Source of the DNA: Paenibacillus sp. YN15
GTDB lineage: Bacteria; Bacillota; Bacilli; Paenibacillales; NBRC-103111
Assembly: GCF_003285005.1 (NCBI RefSeq)
Contig: NZ_QMFA01000004.1
Span: forward strand, 62,001 to 126,000
Length of the DNA: 64,000 nucleotides
Direction of reading: 5' to 3'
Made by a program: the position numbers and the translations under genes. The notes beneath the pieces are model-generated. The model was not told the origin of the DNA. It made no database searches and saw only the letters and a list, made by a program, of their open reading frames with translations. Position 1 is the first letter of the stretch. Each line of letters begins with the position of its first letter. This document shows positions 45,956-54,723 of this stretch, one piece after another.

Positions 45956-46612
45956 TTATGCTTGCTGGCCGGAAGCGGCTTTGGCTTTGGCCGTTTCCTC
46001 CAGAAGCCGATGCAGCGATTGCACAGCATGCTCCGACGGGTCCCGGTTCATCAGATACATGGTCATGAAATACTGCAGCGGGATGGCGCAGGTATTGGGG
46101 CCGTCGGTAATCTGCGGGAACCCCAGCTCCAGCACAGGGCCCAGCTGCTCGTTGACCTCCAGATCGACATAAACCTGATTTTCCTCGGTAAACTCCTCCT
46201 GCACACCCTTCATCACCAGCGGCAGCACCACTTCCTGGAGGATCTTGTTGGCATCGTCATCCGTCTGCGGCGGATTGGGGAAGCCGCGGCTCTCGCCGGC
46301 CTGGATCATATCATAGAAAAAGGAGGCCAGCCAAAGCGGCGGATTGGCATTATTCTTATACACCTGAATCAATTCCGTCAGCATAAAGCCGCAGGTATAG
46401 AACTTGCCGTCCTTCTGAAGCCGGAAAGCAAACAAATGGCCGAAGCCAGGGTGAAGGGCAACCTGCCCGTCCACCTCATAGTCCTTATATTCATCCGCAA
46501 GGATATTGCGTGTCAGTTCAAACCAGGCCTTAACCTGCTGCTCCATCTCCAGCTGCTGTTCCTGTTCTTTTGCCGCTTCGTCTGCCGGTGTATTCGTCCC
46601 GTTATCGCTCAT
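45956..46612 (-). CDS. Hypothetical acidic cytosolic protein
   Basis: 218 residues from ATG 46612, beginning MSDNGTNTPADEAAKEQEQQ; GGGGGG lies 13 bases upstream, which is far, and upstream in-frame starts exist, so the start is uncertain. Acidic, with mixed alpha/beta segments (YTCGFMLTELIQVYKNNANP, VYVDLEVNEQLGPVLELGFP). No membrane segment or known motif. It lies 70 bp after gerC, in the same direction. Family not recognised. Confidence 0.65.
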   Translation of the reverse strand: MSDNGTNTPADEAAKEQEQQLEMEQQVKAWFELTRNILADEYKDYEVDGQVALHPGFGHLFAFRLQKDGKFYTCGFMLTELIQVYKNNANPPLWLASFFYDMIQAGESRGFPNPPQTDDDANKILQEVVLPLVMKGVQEEFTEENQVYVDLEVNEQLGPVLELGFPQITDGPNTCAIPLQYFMTMYLMNRDPSEHAVQSLHRLLEETAKAKAASGQQA

Positions 46613-46682
46613 TGTAAAAAAGAATCCCCCCTTCAATTCCATCCTTTCTATCTTACCATACTTTCGGAAGAAAAAGAAAAGC

Positions 46683-47840
46683 TCATTTCTGCTGGAAAGT
46701 GTACGTATTGGCATGGTTAATCTTCAGCGTCACCTGCACCTCTTTGAGCGTGAATTTGGGCAGCACCGGCTCTCCGGAATCCCGGAGCCGCTTCCATACG
46801 GCGTTCTTCTTCCGGTAGAGCTCCTCCTCCAGCCCGAACAGATCCATGTTTTGCTTCTGCGACATCTGGAAAGCCGCGCGGATCTCGTCTTCGATTTTTT
46901 TGTTGCCTGCCTCCACAATGGTTTGGAAGCTGATGCTCTCGTCCGTATTTTTTTCAATGAGATTGGCTCTGCTGGTAACATGGATGGACAGCTGCAGCTC
47001 CTCCCCGGACAGGGTAATGTCCACCGAGGTCCGGGGATTGCGGATCAGAAGCAGGGCGCTGCCCCCGTTCTCAAGGTTCAGAGTCATGGGATAGCGGAAC
47101 ACCCGGTAATATTTCACAAAACGTGTCCCCTGGATGCTATGCTCCGGCACAAAGCCGTGGAGCGTATTTTTGCCGAGAACAAATATGCCGTCTGTCCGGG
47201 AAAGGGGGGGCTGCTTGCCCTGGTTGGACCAAATTCTGTTTTTGCTGGTAATGGAGGGCAAGAGGACAATGGAGGCAGGCTCACGGACGGCATTCATTAC
47301 CCGCTGCAGATGCACCGGCTCCACATCCGAGCTTTGCCGGTAAATGGAGGTGGGCTCAAACATCACTGTGCTCTGGGCGGACAGGTTCAGGAGCGGCAGG
47401 GAGGACATCAGATTGGTAATCGGCTCACGGGTGCCATATACCCAGGGCGTATACCGCATTTCCCTGGAGCGCAAGATGCTGGAAAACACCTCATCCATTT
47501 TGGATTTCATGACGGATTCCGAGAGGATGACGGCTTTTACATGGGTCCAAACCGTTTGCTGCTGGGACGAATCGTAAATATGGTTTAAAGCGGCAATCAC
47601 GCTTTTCCCCTCGCCTCTCCCCACCCAGATGGCATCGCTTCCGCTCTGGGGTGCGGAGTCGCTGCTCTCCCGCTTGGCGATGCTGGGGAAATCAATAATT
47701 TGGGCATACACCACATAATGGTCCTGGATATAATCCACTCCAAGGGCGGTGACGAAATTGGTATCCTGGGCCTCCCTCATATCCCAGCAGCCCGGAAGAA
47801 TCAGCAGAGCCGCCAGCAGAGCCGCTATGTTCCGCTTCAT
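46683..47840 (-). CDS. gerC: Ger(x)C family spore germination lipoprotein
   Basis: 385 residues. Lipoprotein signal with lipobox LPGC (AALLAALLILPGCWDMREAQ). The family-typical start of the mature part is TNFVTALGVDYIQDHYVVYA, followed by WVGRGEGKSVIAALNHIYDS and the C-terminal IEDEIRAAFQMSQKQNMDLFGL. Third subunit of a germinant receptor, on the outer face of the spore inner membrane. Its ATG overlaps the gerA stop by 4 bp (ATGA). The symbol marks family position only; which germinant it serves is unknown. Confidence 0.93.
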   Translation of the reverse strand: MKRNIAALLAALLILPGCWDMREAQDTNFVTALGVDYIQDHYVVYAQIIDFPSIAKRESSDSAPQSGSDAIWVGRGEGKSVIAALNHIYDSSQQQTVWTHVKAVILSESVMKSKMDEVFSSILRSREMRYTPWVYGTREPITNLMSSLPLLNLSAQSTVMFEPTSIYRQSSDVEPVHLQRVMNAVREPASIVLLPSITSKNRIWSNQGKQPPLSRTDGIFVLGKNTLHGFVPEHSIQGTRFVKYYRVFRYPMTLNLENGGSALLLIRNPRTSVDITLSGEELQLSIHVTSRANLIEKNTDESISFQTIVEAGNKKIEDEIRAAFQMSQKQNMDLFGLEEELYRKKNAVWKRLRDSGEPVLPKFTLKEVQVTLKINHANTYTFQQK

Positions 47841-49381
47841 ATTTTGTTCCGGTCCTTTCCCGAGGTTTTATCCACCGTGTCCAGCATTTCCGGCCTGTTG
47901 ACTTTGTTCATGCTGGGCCTCGTCAGGATGCCTGCCAGAAAATCCTTCCGGTTAAAGGGTGTGATTGGAGATAAATACGGAACCCCGAAATGCTCCAGTG
48001 AGGAAAGGTGAACCAGCAGCAAAAGAAAGGCCATCATGAAGCCGAACAGTCCGAAAAAGGAGGCGGATGCCAAAATAACGAACCGCAGTTGGGCTACTGT
48101 ACCGTTCAGAATGGGGTCCACCAAGGTGTAGGAGGAAATAATCGAAATGGAAATCATCACAATCACCGTAGGCGAGGTGATGCCCGCCCGGATGGACGCG
48201 TCTCCGATAATAATGCCTCCCACGACGGTGACGGTCTGGCCGATGGCCCGCGGCAGCCGTCTGCCGGCTTCGGCGAAGATGTCGAACATAACCAGCATCA
48301 GCACGGCCTCCAAACCCACGGGCATGGGAAGGCCCTGGCGGGTATTGGCAATGGTGGCCAGAAGCGGCAATGGCACCTGGTCCAGATTGTAGCTGGTGAG
48401 CCCCACAAAAAAGCCGGGAAGAAACAGCGAGATCAAAAGCCCCACATACCGGAGCAGCCGCTGCATGCTGACGATGTGGAAGGGCATATTTTCGTCTTCC
48501 GGGGATTTTAACAAGCCGAACAGGGTGATCGGGGCTATGGTGGCCATGGGAGAACCGTCGGACATGAGCACAAAGCGGCCGTTCAGAAGAGAATCGGCGG
48601 CATAGTCGGCCCGTCCCGTAGTATCCGAGACAGGAAACAGCGATTTCAGGCGTCTGCCCATAACCATCCGCTCCACCATGGAGGTGCCGATTATCGCGTC
48701 CTGATCCACCGGCTCGATAGAACCGCGGATTTCCTCCAGAATGTCGGGGTTGATAATATCCTGGATATACAGCAGGGCCAGCTTGGTTTGTCCCCGCTTG
48801 CCTTTAGTGAACAGTTCCACGCAAAGAGAATGGGTGCGCAGACGCCTGCGGATCAGGGCAATATTGGTCTTCAGACTTTCCGTAAAACCGTCCCGCGGCC
48901 CCTTAATGGAGGGTTCCATAGCCGATTCCTCGGGGTTGCGGTTAGGCATATCGGATATATCCATGGCATAAACCGCATTCTGGCGCAGATGGGCAACAAT
49001 AAGCTGACCGCTGAATACCAGCCGGGTCAACACGGTCAGCCAGCCCTCTTCTTCCTTCAGCGGCGACAAGGGAAGAGCGGACAGCTCCGCCAAATGGCCG
49101 CTCGCGTCTTCCTTAAGCCGGCTGCGGGCAGACTCCAGCCGGGGAATAATAAATTGGGGAATCTGCTTCTGGTCCACCATGCCGCCGCAATACATCAGAA
49201 CCAGAGCATGCCTGTGTTCTTCCCCGTAACGGATTGTATGCAGGACCACATCGCCGCACCGGCGGAAATAGTCATAATAAAATTCCTCATCCGCCGCTGC
49301 CATGGACACGCGGTTTTCGCAGTTTTCGCTGTTTGGGCTGCTGCTGTCGCGGCTGCCCGGGTTGCTGTCCAGATTGTCCAC
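47837..49381 (-). CDS. gerA: GerA family spore germination protein
   Basis: About 514 residues. The N-terminal soluble domain covers residues 1-270. Motifs NIALIRRRLRTHSLCVELFTKG, KLALLYIQDIINPDILEEI and DYAADSLLNGRFVLMSDGSP are family-typical. Four to five transmembrane helices follow in the C-terminal half (LLISLFLPGFFVGLTSYN, ASASFFGLFGFMMAFLLLLV). I chose the GTG at 49381, with GGAG 6 bases before it; an ATG at 49303 would give a start without ribosome binding site. With this start the gene overlaps the 3' end of gerB by 95 bp. Receptor A subunit of the germinant complex. Confidence 0.92.
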   Translation of the reverse strand: MDNLDSNPGSRDSSSPNSENCENRVSMAAADEEFYYDYFRRCGDVVLHTIRYGEEHRHALVLMYCGGMVDQKQIPQFIIPRLESARSRLKEDASGHLAELSALPLSPLKEEEGWLTVLTRLVFSGQLIVAHLRQNAVYAMDISDMPNRNPEESAMEPSIKGPRDGFTESLKTNIALIRRRLRTHSLCVELFTKGKRGQTKLALLYIQDIINPDILEEIRGSIEPVDQDAIIGTSMVERMVMGRRLKSLFPVSDTTGRADYAADSLLNGRFVLMSDGSPMATIAPITLFGLLKSPEDENMPFHIVSMQRLLRYVGLLISLFLPGFFVGLTSYNLDQVPLPLLATIANTRQGLPMPVGLEAVLMLVMFDIFAEAGRRLPRAIGQTVTVVGGIIIGDASIRAGITSPTVIVMISISIISSYTLVDPILNGTVAQLRFVILASASFFGLFGFMMAFLLLLVHLSSLEHFGVPYLSPITPFNRKDFLAGILTRPSMNKVNRPEMLDTVDKTSGKDRNKI

Positions 49382-50462
49382 GCGTATCTCCACTCCTTCC
49401 GGCCTTGGCGGCAATCACCGCCAATCCGGCAGCCGCCAGGCTAAGCAGCACCAGATTGGACGGGTAAAGCCATTCGCCTGTGTACTGATGCATGTATACA
49501 TCGCTGATCGGGGCCAAACCGATGAGTACCAGAACCACGCAAATAAACAGCAAGGCGGTATTTTTTTGCCGCTCGGTTTTAATTTGCCACATTTCGACCG
49601 TTACATACAGAAGGAAGCATATCCGCAGGAACGAACCGGCCAGCCATTGGAAAATGGAAAGGAAATCCGTCTGGGAGAGAAATTTCCCCACTGTCGCCAG
49701 CCGCCATTCCTCATAAGCGGGAAAACGCTGGTGAATCGCCTCGTAAGGGTTGAATTCCGCTATGGCCCCAATCACCGGGCCGAAGGTAATGAATAAAACG
49801 GAGAAGCCCAGGATCAACAGAGTCTTAAGATTGATCCTCGACCGCAGGCCCGATTGCAGGATCAAAAACAAAATCAGCTCAAAAGCGCCCGCCATCACAT
49901 AGACCATGCCGTTGATCACAGGCCAAATGCCATGCTCCAGCATGGGGAGCAGCTGATTGTAGTCCTTGTATTTCAAATTGATGGATGCAATGGTAAAGCC
50001 AAAAAGGCAGACCAGCGGCAAAAGAATCCCCGCCGTATTGGCGATAGCCCGCAGTCCCTTGCTGGAGGCCCTGTAGCAAACCAGCATCAGGAACAGGCTG
50101 GTTATCCCCATAGGCGTATTCAGCAGAAAATTGATTCTGACCCAAAGCATGGTTTCGTACATGGTTGAGAAAATATTGACGACGGCATAAAGCGTAAGCA
50201 TAACCTGGAATACTACAGATACCGTGCGGCCTGCATGGCGGGATATCCAATGGATGAGAGGCTCATCCCCCAGCTTTTTGGCGATAAAATGCATGGTCAG
50301 CAAGAGCAGCAGCATAATGGGAGCGGTGCAGATGATACACATCCATGCGTCTCTTCCTGTGGCGCGGAGCAAAGCGGGAAGGATAAAGACATGGTTGGCC
50401 ATGCCTGCACTCATCATCATGACCATGGCTCCTTGGAGCAGCGTAGGCTTGGGGGATTTCAT
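49287..50462 (-). CDS. gerB: Endospore germination permease (GerB family)
   Basis: 391 residues from ATG 50462 (AGAGGAGTGAAGCC upstream). APC-superfamily permease with about ten helices, for example GAMVMMMSAGMANHVFILPA, MCIICTAPIMLLLLLTMHFI, GITSLFLMLVCYRASSKGLR and LLFICVVLVLIGLAPISDVY. The C-terminal tail is unusually long, polar and Gln/Pro/Arg-rich (GQSGQQPGQPRQQQPKQRKL); it is encoded exactly where the gene overlaps gerA. B subunit of the germinant receptor, first gene of the tricistron. Upstream lies a 290 bp gap shared with the divergent aldolase gene. Confidence 0.92.
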   Translation of the reverse strand: MKSPKPTLLQGAMVMMMSAGMANHVFILPALLRATGRDAWMCIICTAPIMLLLLLTMHFIAKKLGDEPLIHWISRHAGRTVSVVFQVMLTLYAVVNIFSTMYETMLWVRINFLLNTPMGITSLFLMLVCYRASSKGLRAIANTAGILLPLVCLFGFTIASINLKYKDYNQLLPMLEHGIWPVINGMVYVMAGAFELILFLILQSGLRSRINLKTLLILGFSVLFITFGPVIGAIAEFNPYEAIHQRFPAYEEWRLATVGKFLSQTDFLSIFQWLAGSFLRICFLLYVTVEMWQIKTERQKNTALLFICVVLVLIGLAPISDVYMHQYTGEWLYPSNLVLLSLAAAGLAVIAAKAGRSGDTRGQSGQQPGQPRQQQPKQRKLRKPRVHGSGG

Positions 50463-50752
50463 CGGCTTCACTCCTCTCGCTTTAGTTGTTGTCATTTTTC
50501 TCCAAGGCAGGCGAGGGTATACATCGGCCGAAGCAAATAGGCAAACGGGCGCAAAGGCTGTATTTGATCCAAAAACCCTTGCATTCAAAACGAAAAACAA
50601 AAACAAAACAAAATTTCTTCACAAATTTCTCTAAATTGGGGCTTCATTTTTGGGCTGGACTGGCTTAAAATAAAAACATCTAGAGCGAATCAAAGATATT
50701 CAAAACATGCATCTGCTCCCACACTACGGATTTTCAAGGAGGAACCTGTTTT

Positions 50753-52042
50753 ATGCAATTCGAATATTTGCATCCGGCCGACCAGATTATCATGATGATC
50801 CAACGTATTTACGGCTACGGCATGACCACCACGTCAGGCGGCAATCTGTCCATCCTCGACGACAACGGGGACATCTGGATTACCCCTGCGAGCATCGATA
50901 AAGGAAACCTGAACCGGGGCGACATCGTCTGCGTGAAGGCTGACGGCACTGTAGTCGGCAAGCACAAGCCCTCCAGCGAGTTCCCTTTCCACCAAATGGT
51001 TTTCCGCACCCGTCCCGACTTGAAGGCAATCGTTCATGCCCATCCTCCCGCACTGGTTGCCTTCAGCATCGTGCGCAAGGCGCCCGACATGCATCTGCTT
51101 CCCTTCGACCATGCTTTGGTGGGCGAAGTCAGAATCGCCGAGTACGGCCTGCCGGGAAGCTCCGAGCTGGCTGACAAGGTGGCCGCTGTGTTTGCGCAAG
51201 GCTATGACTCCGTCATGCTGGAAAACCATGGCGTTGTGGTCGGCGGCAAAAACCTGTTCGACGCCTTCAAGTCCTTTGAAACTCTTGAATTCATGGCCCG
51301 CATCGAAATCAACGCCCGCCGCATCGGCAGCCCGGTGTCCCTCACCGACGGACAGTTGGAGCAGGCCAAAAGCCGCAAGCCGCTGGAAATGGCCGACTTC
51401 ACCCCGGAGCGCTTCAGCTCCGAGGAGCGGGAAGCCCGCCGCGAAATGTGCCGCCTGATTCAGCGCTCTTATGACCAGCGTCTGTTTACCAGCGGCCAAG
51501 GGTCCTTCTCCCAGCGTCTGTCCGACGGCTCCTTCGTCATCACTCCCTTCGGACTGGACCGCAAGTATCTGGAGCCCAGCGATCTGGTGCTGGTCAAGGA
51601 CGGCGCCAAGGAAGCAGGCAAGATTCCCAGCCGCGCGGTGGCTCTGCACCAGGAAATCTACCAGGCCCAGCCTCATGTGCAATCGGTGATCATCGCCCAC
51701 CCGCCGTACAGCATGGCCTTTGCCGTCACCAATGCCGGCTTCGATTCCCGGACCATTCCGGAGAGCTATATTCTCTTGCGCAGAACTCCCCGGCTTCCCT
51801 TCGGCGCCGCATTCCTCACGCCCAAGAAAACCGCAGAAGTATTCACCAAGGACAAGCCGATTGTCATCTGCGAAAACGACTGCATCATCGCTACCGGCAA
51901 TTCCCTGTTGAATGCATTCGACCGTTTGGAAGTGTGCGAGTTCAGCGCCCAAGCCATCATCTCCGCCGGTGTGCTGGGCGATATCGTCCACATCGACGAG
52001 AAGCAAGTCTATGACCTGGAAGTAGCCTTCAACCTGCTGTAA
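50753..52042 (+). CDS. Class II aldolase/adducin protein with two tandem domains
   Basis: 429 residues. The first domain (about 5-205) has the full zinc set: Glu76 in SSEFPFH, His95 and His97 in AIVHAHPPA, His159 in MLENHGVVVGG. The second domain (about 228-429) has the same layout but AHPP with a single His and CENDCII in place of ENHG, so it has lost metal ligands. L-fuculose- or L-rhamnulose-1-phosphate aldolases belong to this family. The FucO-like dehydrogenase downstream fits lactaldehyde formation and reduction, though kinase and isomerase genes are not nearby. AAGGAGGAACC precedes the ATG. Codon choice is strongly biased, suggesting high expression. Confidence 0.85.
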   Translation: MQFEYLHPADQIIMMIQRIYGYGMTTTSGGNLSILDDNGDIWITPASIDKGNLNRGDIVCVKADGTVVGKHKPSSEFPFHQMVFRTRPDLKAIVHAHPPALVAFSIVRKAPDMHLLPFDHALVGEVRIAEYGLPGSSELADKVAAVFAQGYDSVMLENHGVVVGGKNLFDAFKSFETLEFMARIEINARRIGSPVSLTDGQLEQAKSRKPLEMADFTPERFSSEEREARREMCRLIQRSYDQRLFTSGQGSFSQRLSDGSFVITPFGLDRKYLEPSDLVLVKDGAKEAGKIPSRAVALHQEIYQAQPHVQSVIIAHPPYSMAFAVTNAGFDSRTIPESYILLRRTPRLPFGAAFLTPKKTAEVFTKDKPIVICENDCIIATGNSLLNAFDRLEVCEFSAQAIISAGVLGDIVHIDEKQVYDLEVAFNLL

Positions 52043-52210
52043 TTTGCGCTGACTATTCAGTATCTGCCGTGCCTCCATGCCCGCGGAGCGGAGAAATTCC
52101 GTCTGTCCGCTTTCGGGCATGGCCGGCGCGTGAAGATAGCATTATTTTTGCAGTGGCATGTGATTTTTTTCGCAAACACTAAAACACTTAATCTATGGAG
52201 GATGATCTCT

Positions 52211-53371
52211 ATGTTGGCTGTTCGGAGACTGTATTGGCCCGCCATTAACCTGATTGGACCCGGCTGCGTGAAGGAAATCGGACAAGAAGTGATCAACCTG
52301 GGCAAAACCAAGGCCTTGTTCGTCACCGATAAAGTCTTGAACCAAATCAGCGTTGTAAAACAAGTAACTGATGTGCTGGATGCCAGCGGCATCGCCTATG
52401 TGGTCTATGACGATGTAAAGCCCAACCCGACTACCCAAAACGTAAACGACGGTCTGGCTCTGTACAAGGAAGCCGGCTGCGACTTCATCATCTCCCTGGG
52501 CGGCGGCTCCCCGCAGGACGCAGCCAAGGCCATCGGCATCCTGTCCACCAACGGCGGCAACATTGTGGACTATGAAGGCATCGGCAAGTCCAAGAACAAG
52601 TCCGCTCCCATCATCGCCATCAACACCACTGCCGGCACCGCCTCCGAAGTAACCGTAAACTACGTCATTACCGACGAGCACCGCAAAATCAAGATGGTGA
52701 TGGTAGACCCCAACTCTCTGGCAACCGTTGCTGTAAACGATCCCGAGCTGATGGTGAAAAAGCCCAAGGGTTTGACTGCCGCTACCGGTATGGACGCGCT
52801 GACTCACGCCATCGAGGCGTATGTGACTGCAGGCGCTTTCCCGCTGTCCGACGCCATCGCCCTGCAAGCCATCAAGTTCATCGCCAACTCCCTGGAGAAA
52901 GCCGTTAACAACGGCGCAGATGTGGAAGCCCGCTCGGAAATGGCATGGGGCTCCTTTACCGCAGGCCTGTCCTTCTCCAACTGCGGTCTGGGCATTGTGC
53001 ACAGCATGGCTCACCAGCTGGGCTCCGAGTATGACCTGCCCCACGGCGTAGCCAATGCCATTCTGCTGCCGTACATCATGGAATTCAACCTGGATTCCGC
53101 GCCCAAGAAGTTCGCCGAAATCGCCGAAGCGATGGGCGAAGACACCTCCAAGGCCGCAAGTGACCTGGAAGCCGCCCAACTGGCGCTGGCCGCTGTCCGC
53201 AAGCTGTCCAAGGCTGTAGGCATTCCGTCCCTGAAGGAAACCTCCTTCAACCCGGACGATGCCGCCAAGCTGGCTGACCAAGCCATGCGCGACGTATGTA
53301 CCGGAGGCAATCCGAAGCCGGTTACAGCCGAAGACATGGTCGCCCTGTACCTGAAGGCGTATAACGGTTAA
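52211..53371 (+). CDS. Iron-containing alcohol dehydrogenase, FucO-like
   Basis: 386 residues, group III metal-dependent alcohol dehydrogenase. Nucleotide motif SLGGGSPQDAAKAIG (about 95-109). Metal ligands are likely in GMDALTHAIEAYV and in NCGLGIVHSMAHQLGSEYDLPHG, which has three His. ATG 52211 is 9 bases after GGAGG; the ATG at 52202 abuts it. By position it may reduce L-lactaldehyde to 1,2-propanediol, the partner of the upstream aldolase; a general 1,3-propanediol or methanol dehydrogenase type is the alternative. Same strong codon bias as the aldolase. Terminator directly behind. Confidence 0.88.
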   Translation: MLAVRRLYWPAINLIGPGCVKEIGQEVINLGKTKALFVTDKVLNQISVVKQVTDVLDASGIAYVVYDDVKPNPTTQNVNDGLALYKEAGCDFIISLGGGSPQDAAKAIGILSTNGGNIVDYEGIGKSKNKSAPIIAINTTAGTASEVTVNYVITDEHRKIKMVMVDPNSLATVAVNDPELMVKKPKGLTAATGMDALTHAIEAYVTAGAFPLSDAIALQAIKFIANSLEKAVNNGADVEARSEMAWGSFTAGLSFSNCGLGIVHSMAHQLGSEYDLPHGVANAILLPYIMEFNLDSAPKKFAEIAEAMGEDTSKAASDLEAAQLALAAVRKLSKAVGIPSLKETSFNPDDAAKLADQAMRDVCTGGNPKPVTAEDMVALYLKAYNG

Positions 53372-53411
53372 GCCTTCTTATCCCGGGAGATGCTTCTCCC
53401 GGCGTGACAAT

Positions 53412-53454
53412 CCCTGCCGCAGCTGTTCACGCAGCCCGCGGCAGGGATTTTTTG
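53412..53454 (+). terminator. Rho-independent terminator
   Basis: Stem CCCTGCCGC / GCGGCAGGG and ATTTTTTG behind it, 40 bp after the dehydrogenase stop. Confidence 0.88.
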
Positions 53455-53565
53455 TTTCCGTTATGCTGGTGCGTGGAGTCCCCGCGCGCCTCTCTGCATA
53501 TTTCCCGGTTATGGACCGCATACTGGTAGTTGGGGAAAGATCTTATAGTAAGGAGAGTGGCCTCC

Positions 53566-54435
53566 ATGCCCCAATGGTTTGAAATTGCCTGGAGAACCGT
53601 GCTGGCTGTAATCATTTTGTTTCTAATGACCAAGCTGCTGGGCAAACGGCAGGTATCCCAGCTGTCCTTGTTTGAATATATCACCGGTATCACCATCGGC
53701 AGTATTGCCGCCTATGTTTCTCTGGATGCGGAGACGGAATGGGGGTTGGGGCTGGTCTCCCTGACAGTGTGGGTGGCTTGCTCGTATGGCATTGAATTCG
53801 TGCAGATCAAGAGCAAAAAGATGCGGGATTTTATCGACAGCAAAGGCTCCGTGCTGATTGAACACGGCAAGGTGCTGGAGAAAAATCTGAAAAAGGAGCG
53901 GCTGACCACCGACGAGCTGATGGAGCAGCTCCGCAAAAAATCCGCCTTCCGTCTGGCAGATGTGGAGTTTGCCATCATGGAGCCCAGCGGGGACATCAAT
54001 GTGCTCCTGAAGCGGGAAAACCAGCCGTTGACGCCCAAGGATCTGGGCATTCCCGTGCAGCCGGAGAAGGAGCCGCAAACCGTGATTATGGACGGTCAGA
54101 TTATGGAGGAAGCGCTGCGGAAATCCGGCCGGGACCAGCATTGGCTGGACAAAAAGCTGGCTGAGGTCAAAGCTGCAGTTCCCGATGTTTTTCTGGGCCA
54201 AATTGACGGCAGCGGAGAGCTGTATGCGGACTTTTATGATGACCGGCACAAACAACCGAAGCAGCAGAAGAACGCCGGCCTATTGTCTGCCCTGAAGGAA
54301 TGCGAAACCAAGCTGGCCCTGGCCGGGGTAACGGAAACAGAACCTGCCGCCAAACAGGCGCTGCAGGACGCCTCCGCGGCGCTGGACAAGCTGTTCCGGG
54401 AGCTGCAGGGCAAGCTGGCTCACACAGACTCTTAA
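53566..54435 (+). CDS. DUF421 family membrane protein (YetF-like)
   Basis: 289 residues. Three N-terminal helices (TVLAVIILFLMTKLLG, LFEYITGITIGSIAAYVSL, LGLVSLTVWVACSYGIEF). The DUF421 core includes GKRQVSQLSLFEYITGITIG, IDSKGSVLIEHGKVLEKNLK, TTDELMEQLRKKSAFRLADV and the C-terminal FAIMEPSGDINVLLKRENQP. A further helical tail follows (KECETKLALAGV). AAGGAG is about 10 bases before ATG 53566. Bacillus homologues are spore membrane or stress-linked proteins; the molecular role is not known. Single gene, with repeat array G behind it. Confidence 0.9.
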   Translation: MPQWFEIAWRTVLAVIILFLMTKLLGKRQVSQLSLFEYITGITIGSIAAYVSLDAETEWGLGLVSLTVWVACSYGIEFVQIKSKKMRDFIDSKGSVLIEHGKVLEKNLKKERLTTDELMEQLRKKSAFRLADVEFAIMEPSGDINVLLKRENQPLTPKDLGIPVQPEKEPQTVIMDGQIMEEALRKSGRDQHWLDKKLAEVKAAVPDVFLGQIDGSGELYADFYDDRHKQPKQQKNAGLLSALKECETKLALAGVTETEPAAKQALQDASAALDKLFRELQGKLAHTDS

Positions 54436-54468
54436 TGAATCGCCGTCTGAGGACAAGCAGAAATCTGG

Positions 54469-54653
54469 CTAACGAATCTACCTCACGCTATTTCGCGAAA
54501 ACGGGCATGGTAAAAAATCTAACGAATCTATAGCGCGTTATTTGCCGGTTTGAACGCCTTTCGGCGCAAATTTCGGACAAATAGCGATCCTACGATTCGT
54601 TAGATTTCAAACATGCTCACCTATGGTCAAATAGAGATGCACAGATTCGTTAG
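54469..54653. repeat. Intergenic four-unit palindromic array G
   Basis: 185 bp. Units begin CTAACGAATCTA at 54469 and 54519 and end GATTCGTTAG at 54603 and 54653; anchors 54488, 54538, 54584, 54634 (50-46-50). The word CTAACGAATC differs from array C/E (CTAACGGC) but is complemented in the inverted half. Between convergent genes. Confidence 0.82.
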
Positions 54654-54723
54654 AGCTTCTCCCATTTTGAAGCTTTCAAGACAGCCCTTTTCCGGGAGAG
54701 ATTGCAGCTTGCTTAGGGCAAGC

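Noticed and set aside
50834-52120. Open frame of 428 codons opposite the class II aldolase
   Set aside because: Antisense shadow caused by the strong third-position bias of the aldolase gene.
52193-53281. Open frame of 362 codons opposite the FucO-like gene
   Set aside because: Gly/Val/Gln-rich shadow without motifs; the dehydrogenase on the other strand is complete.
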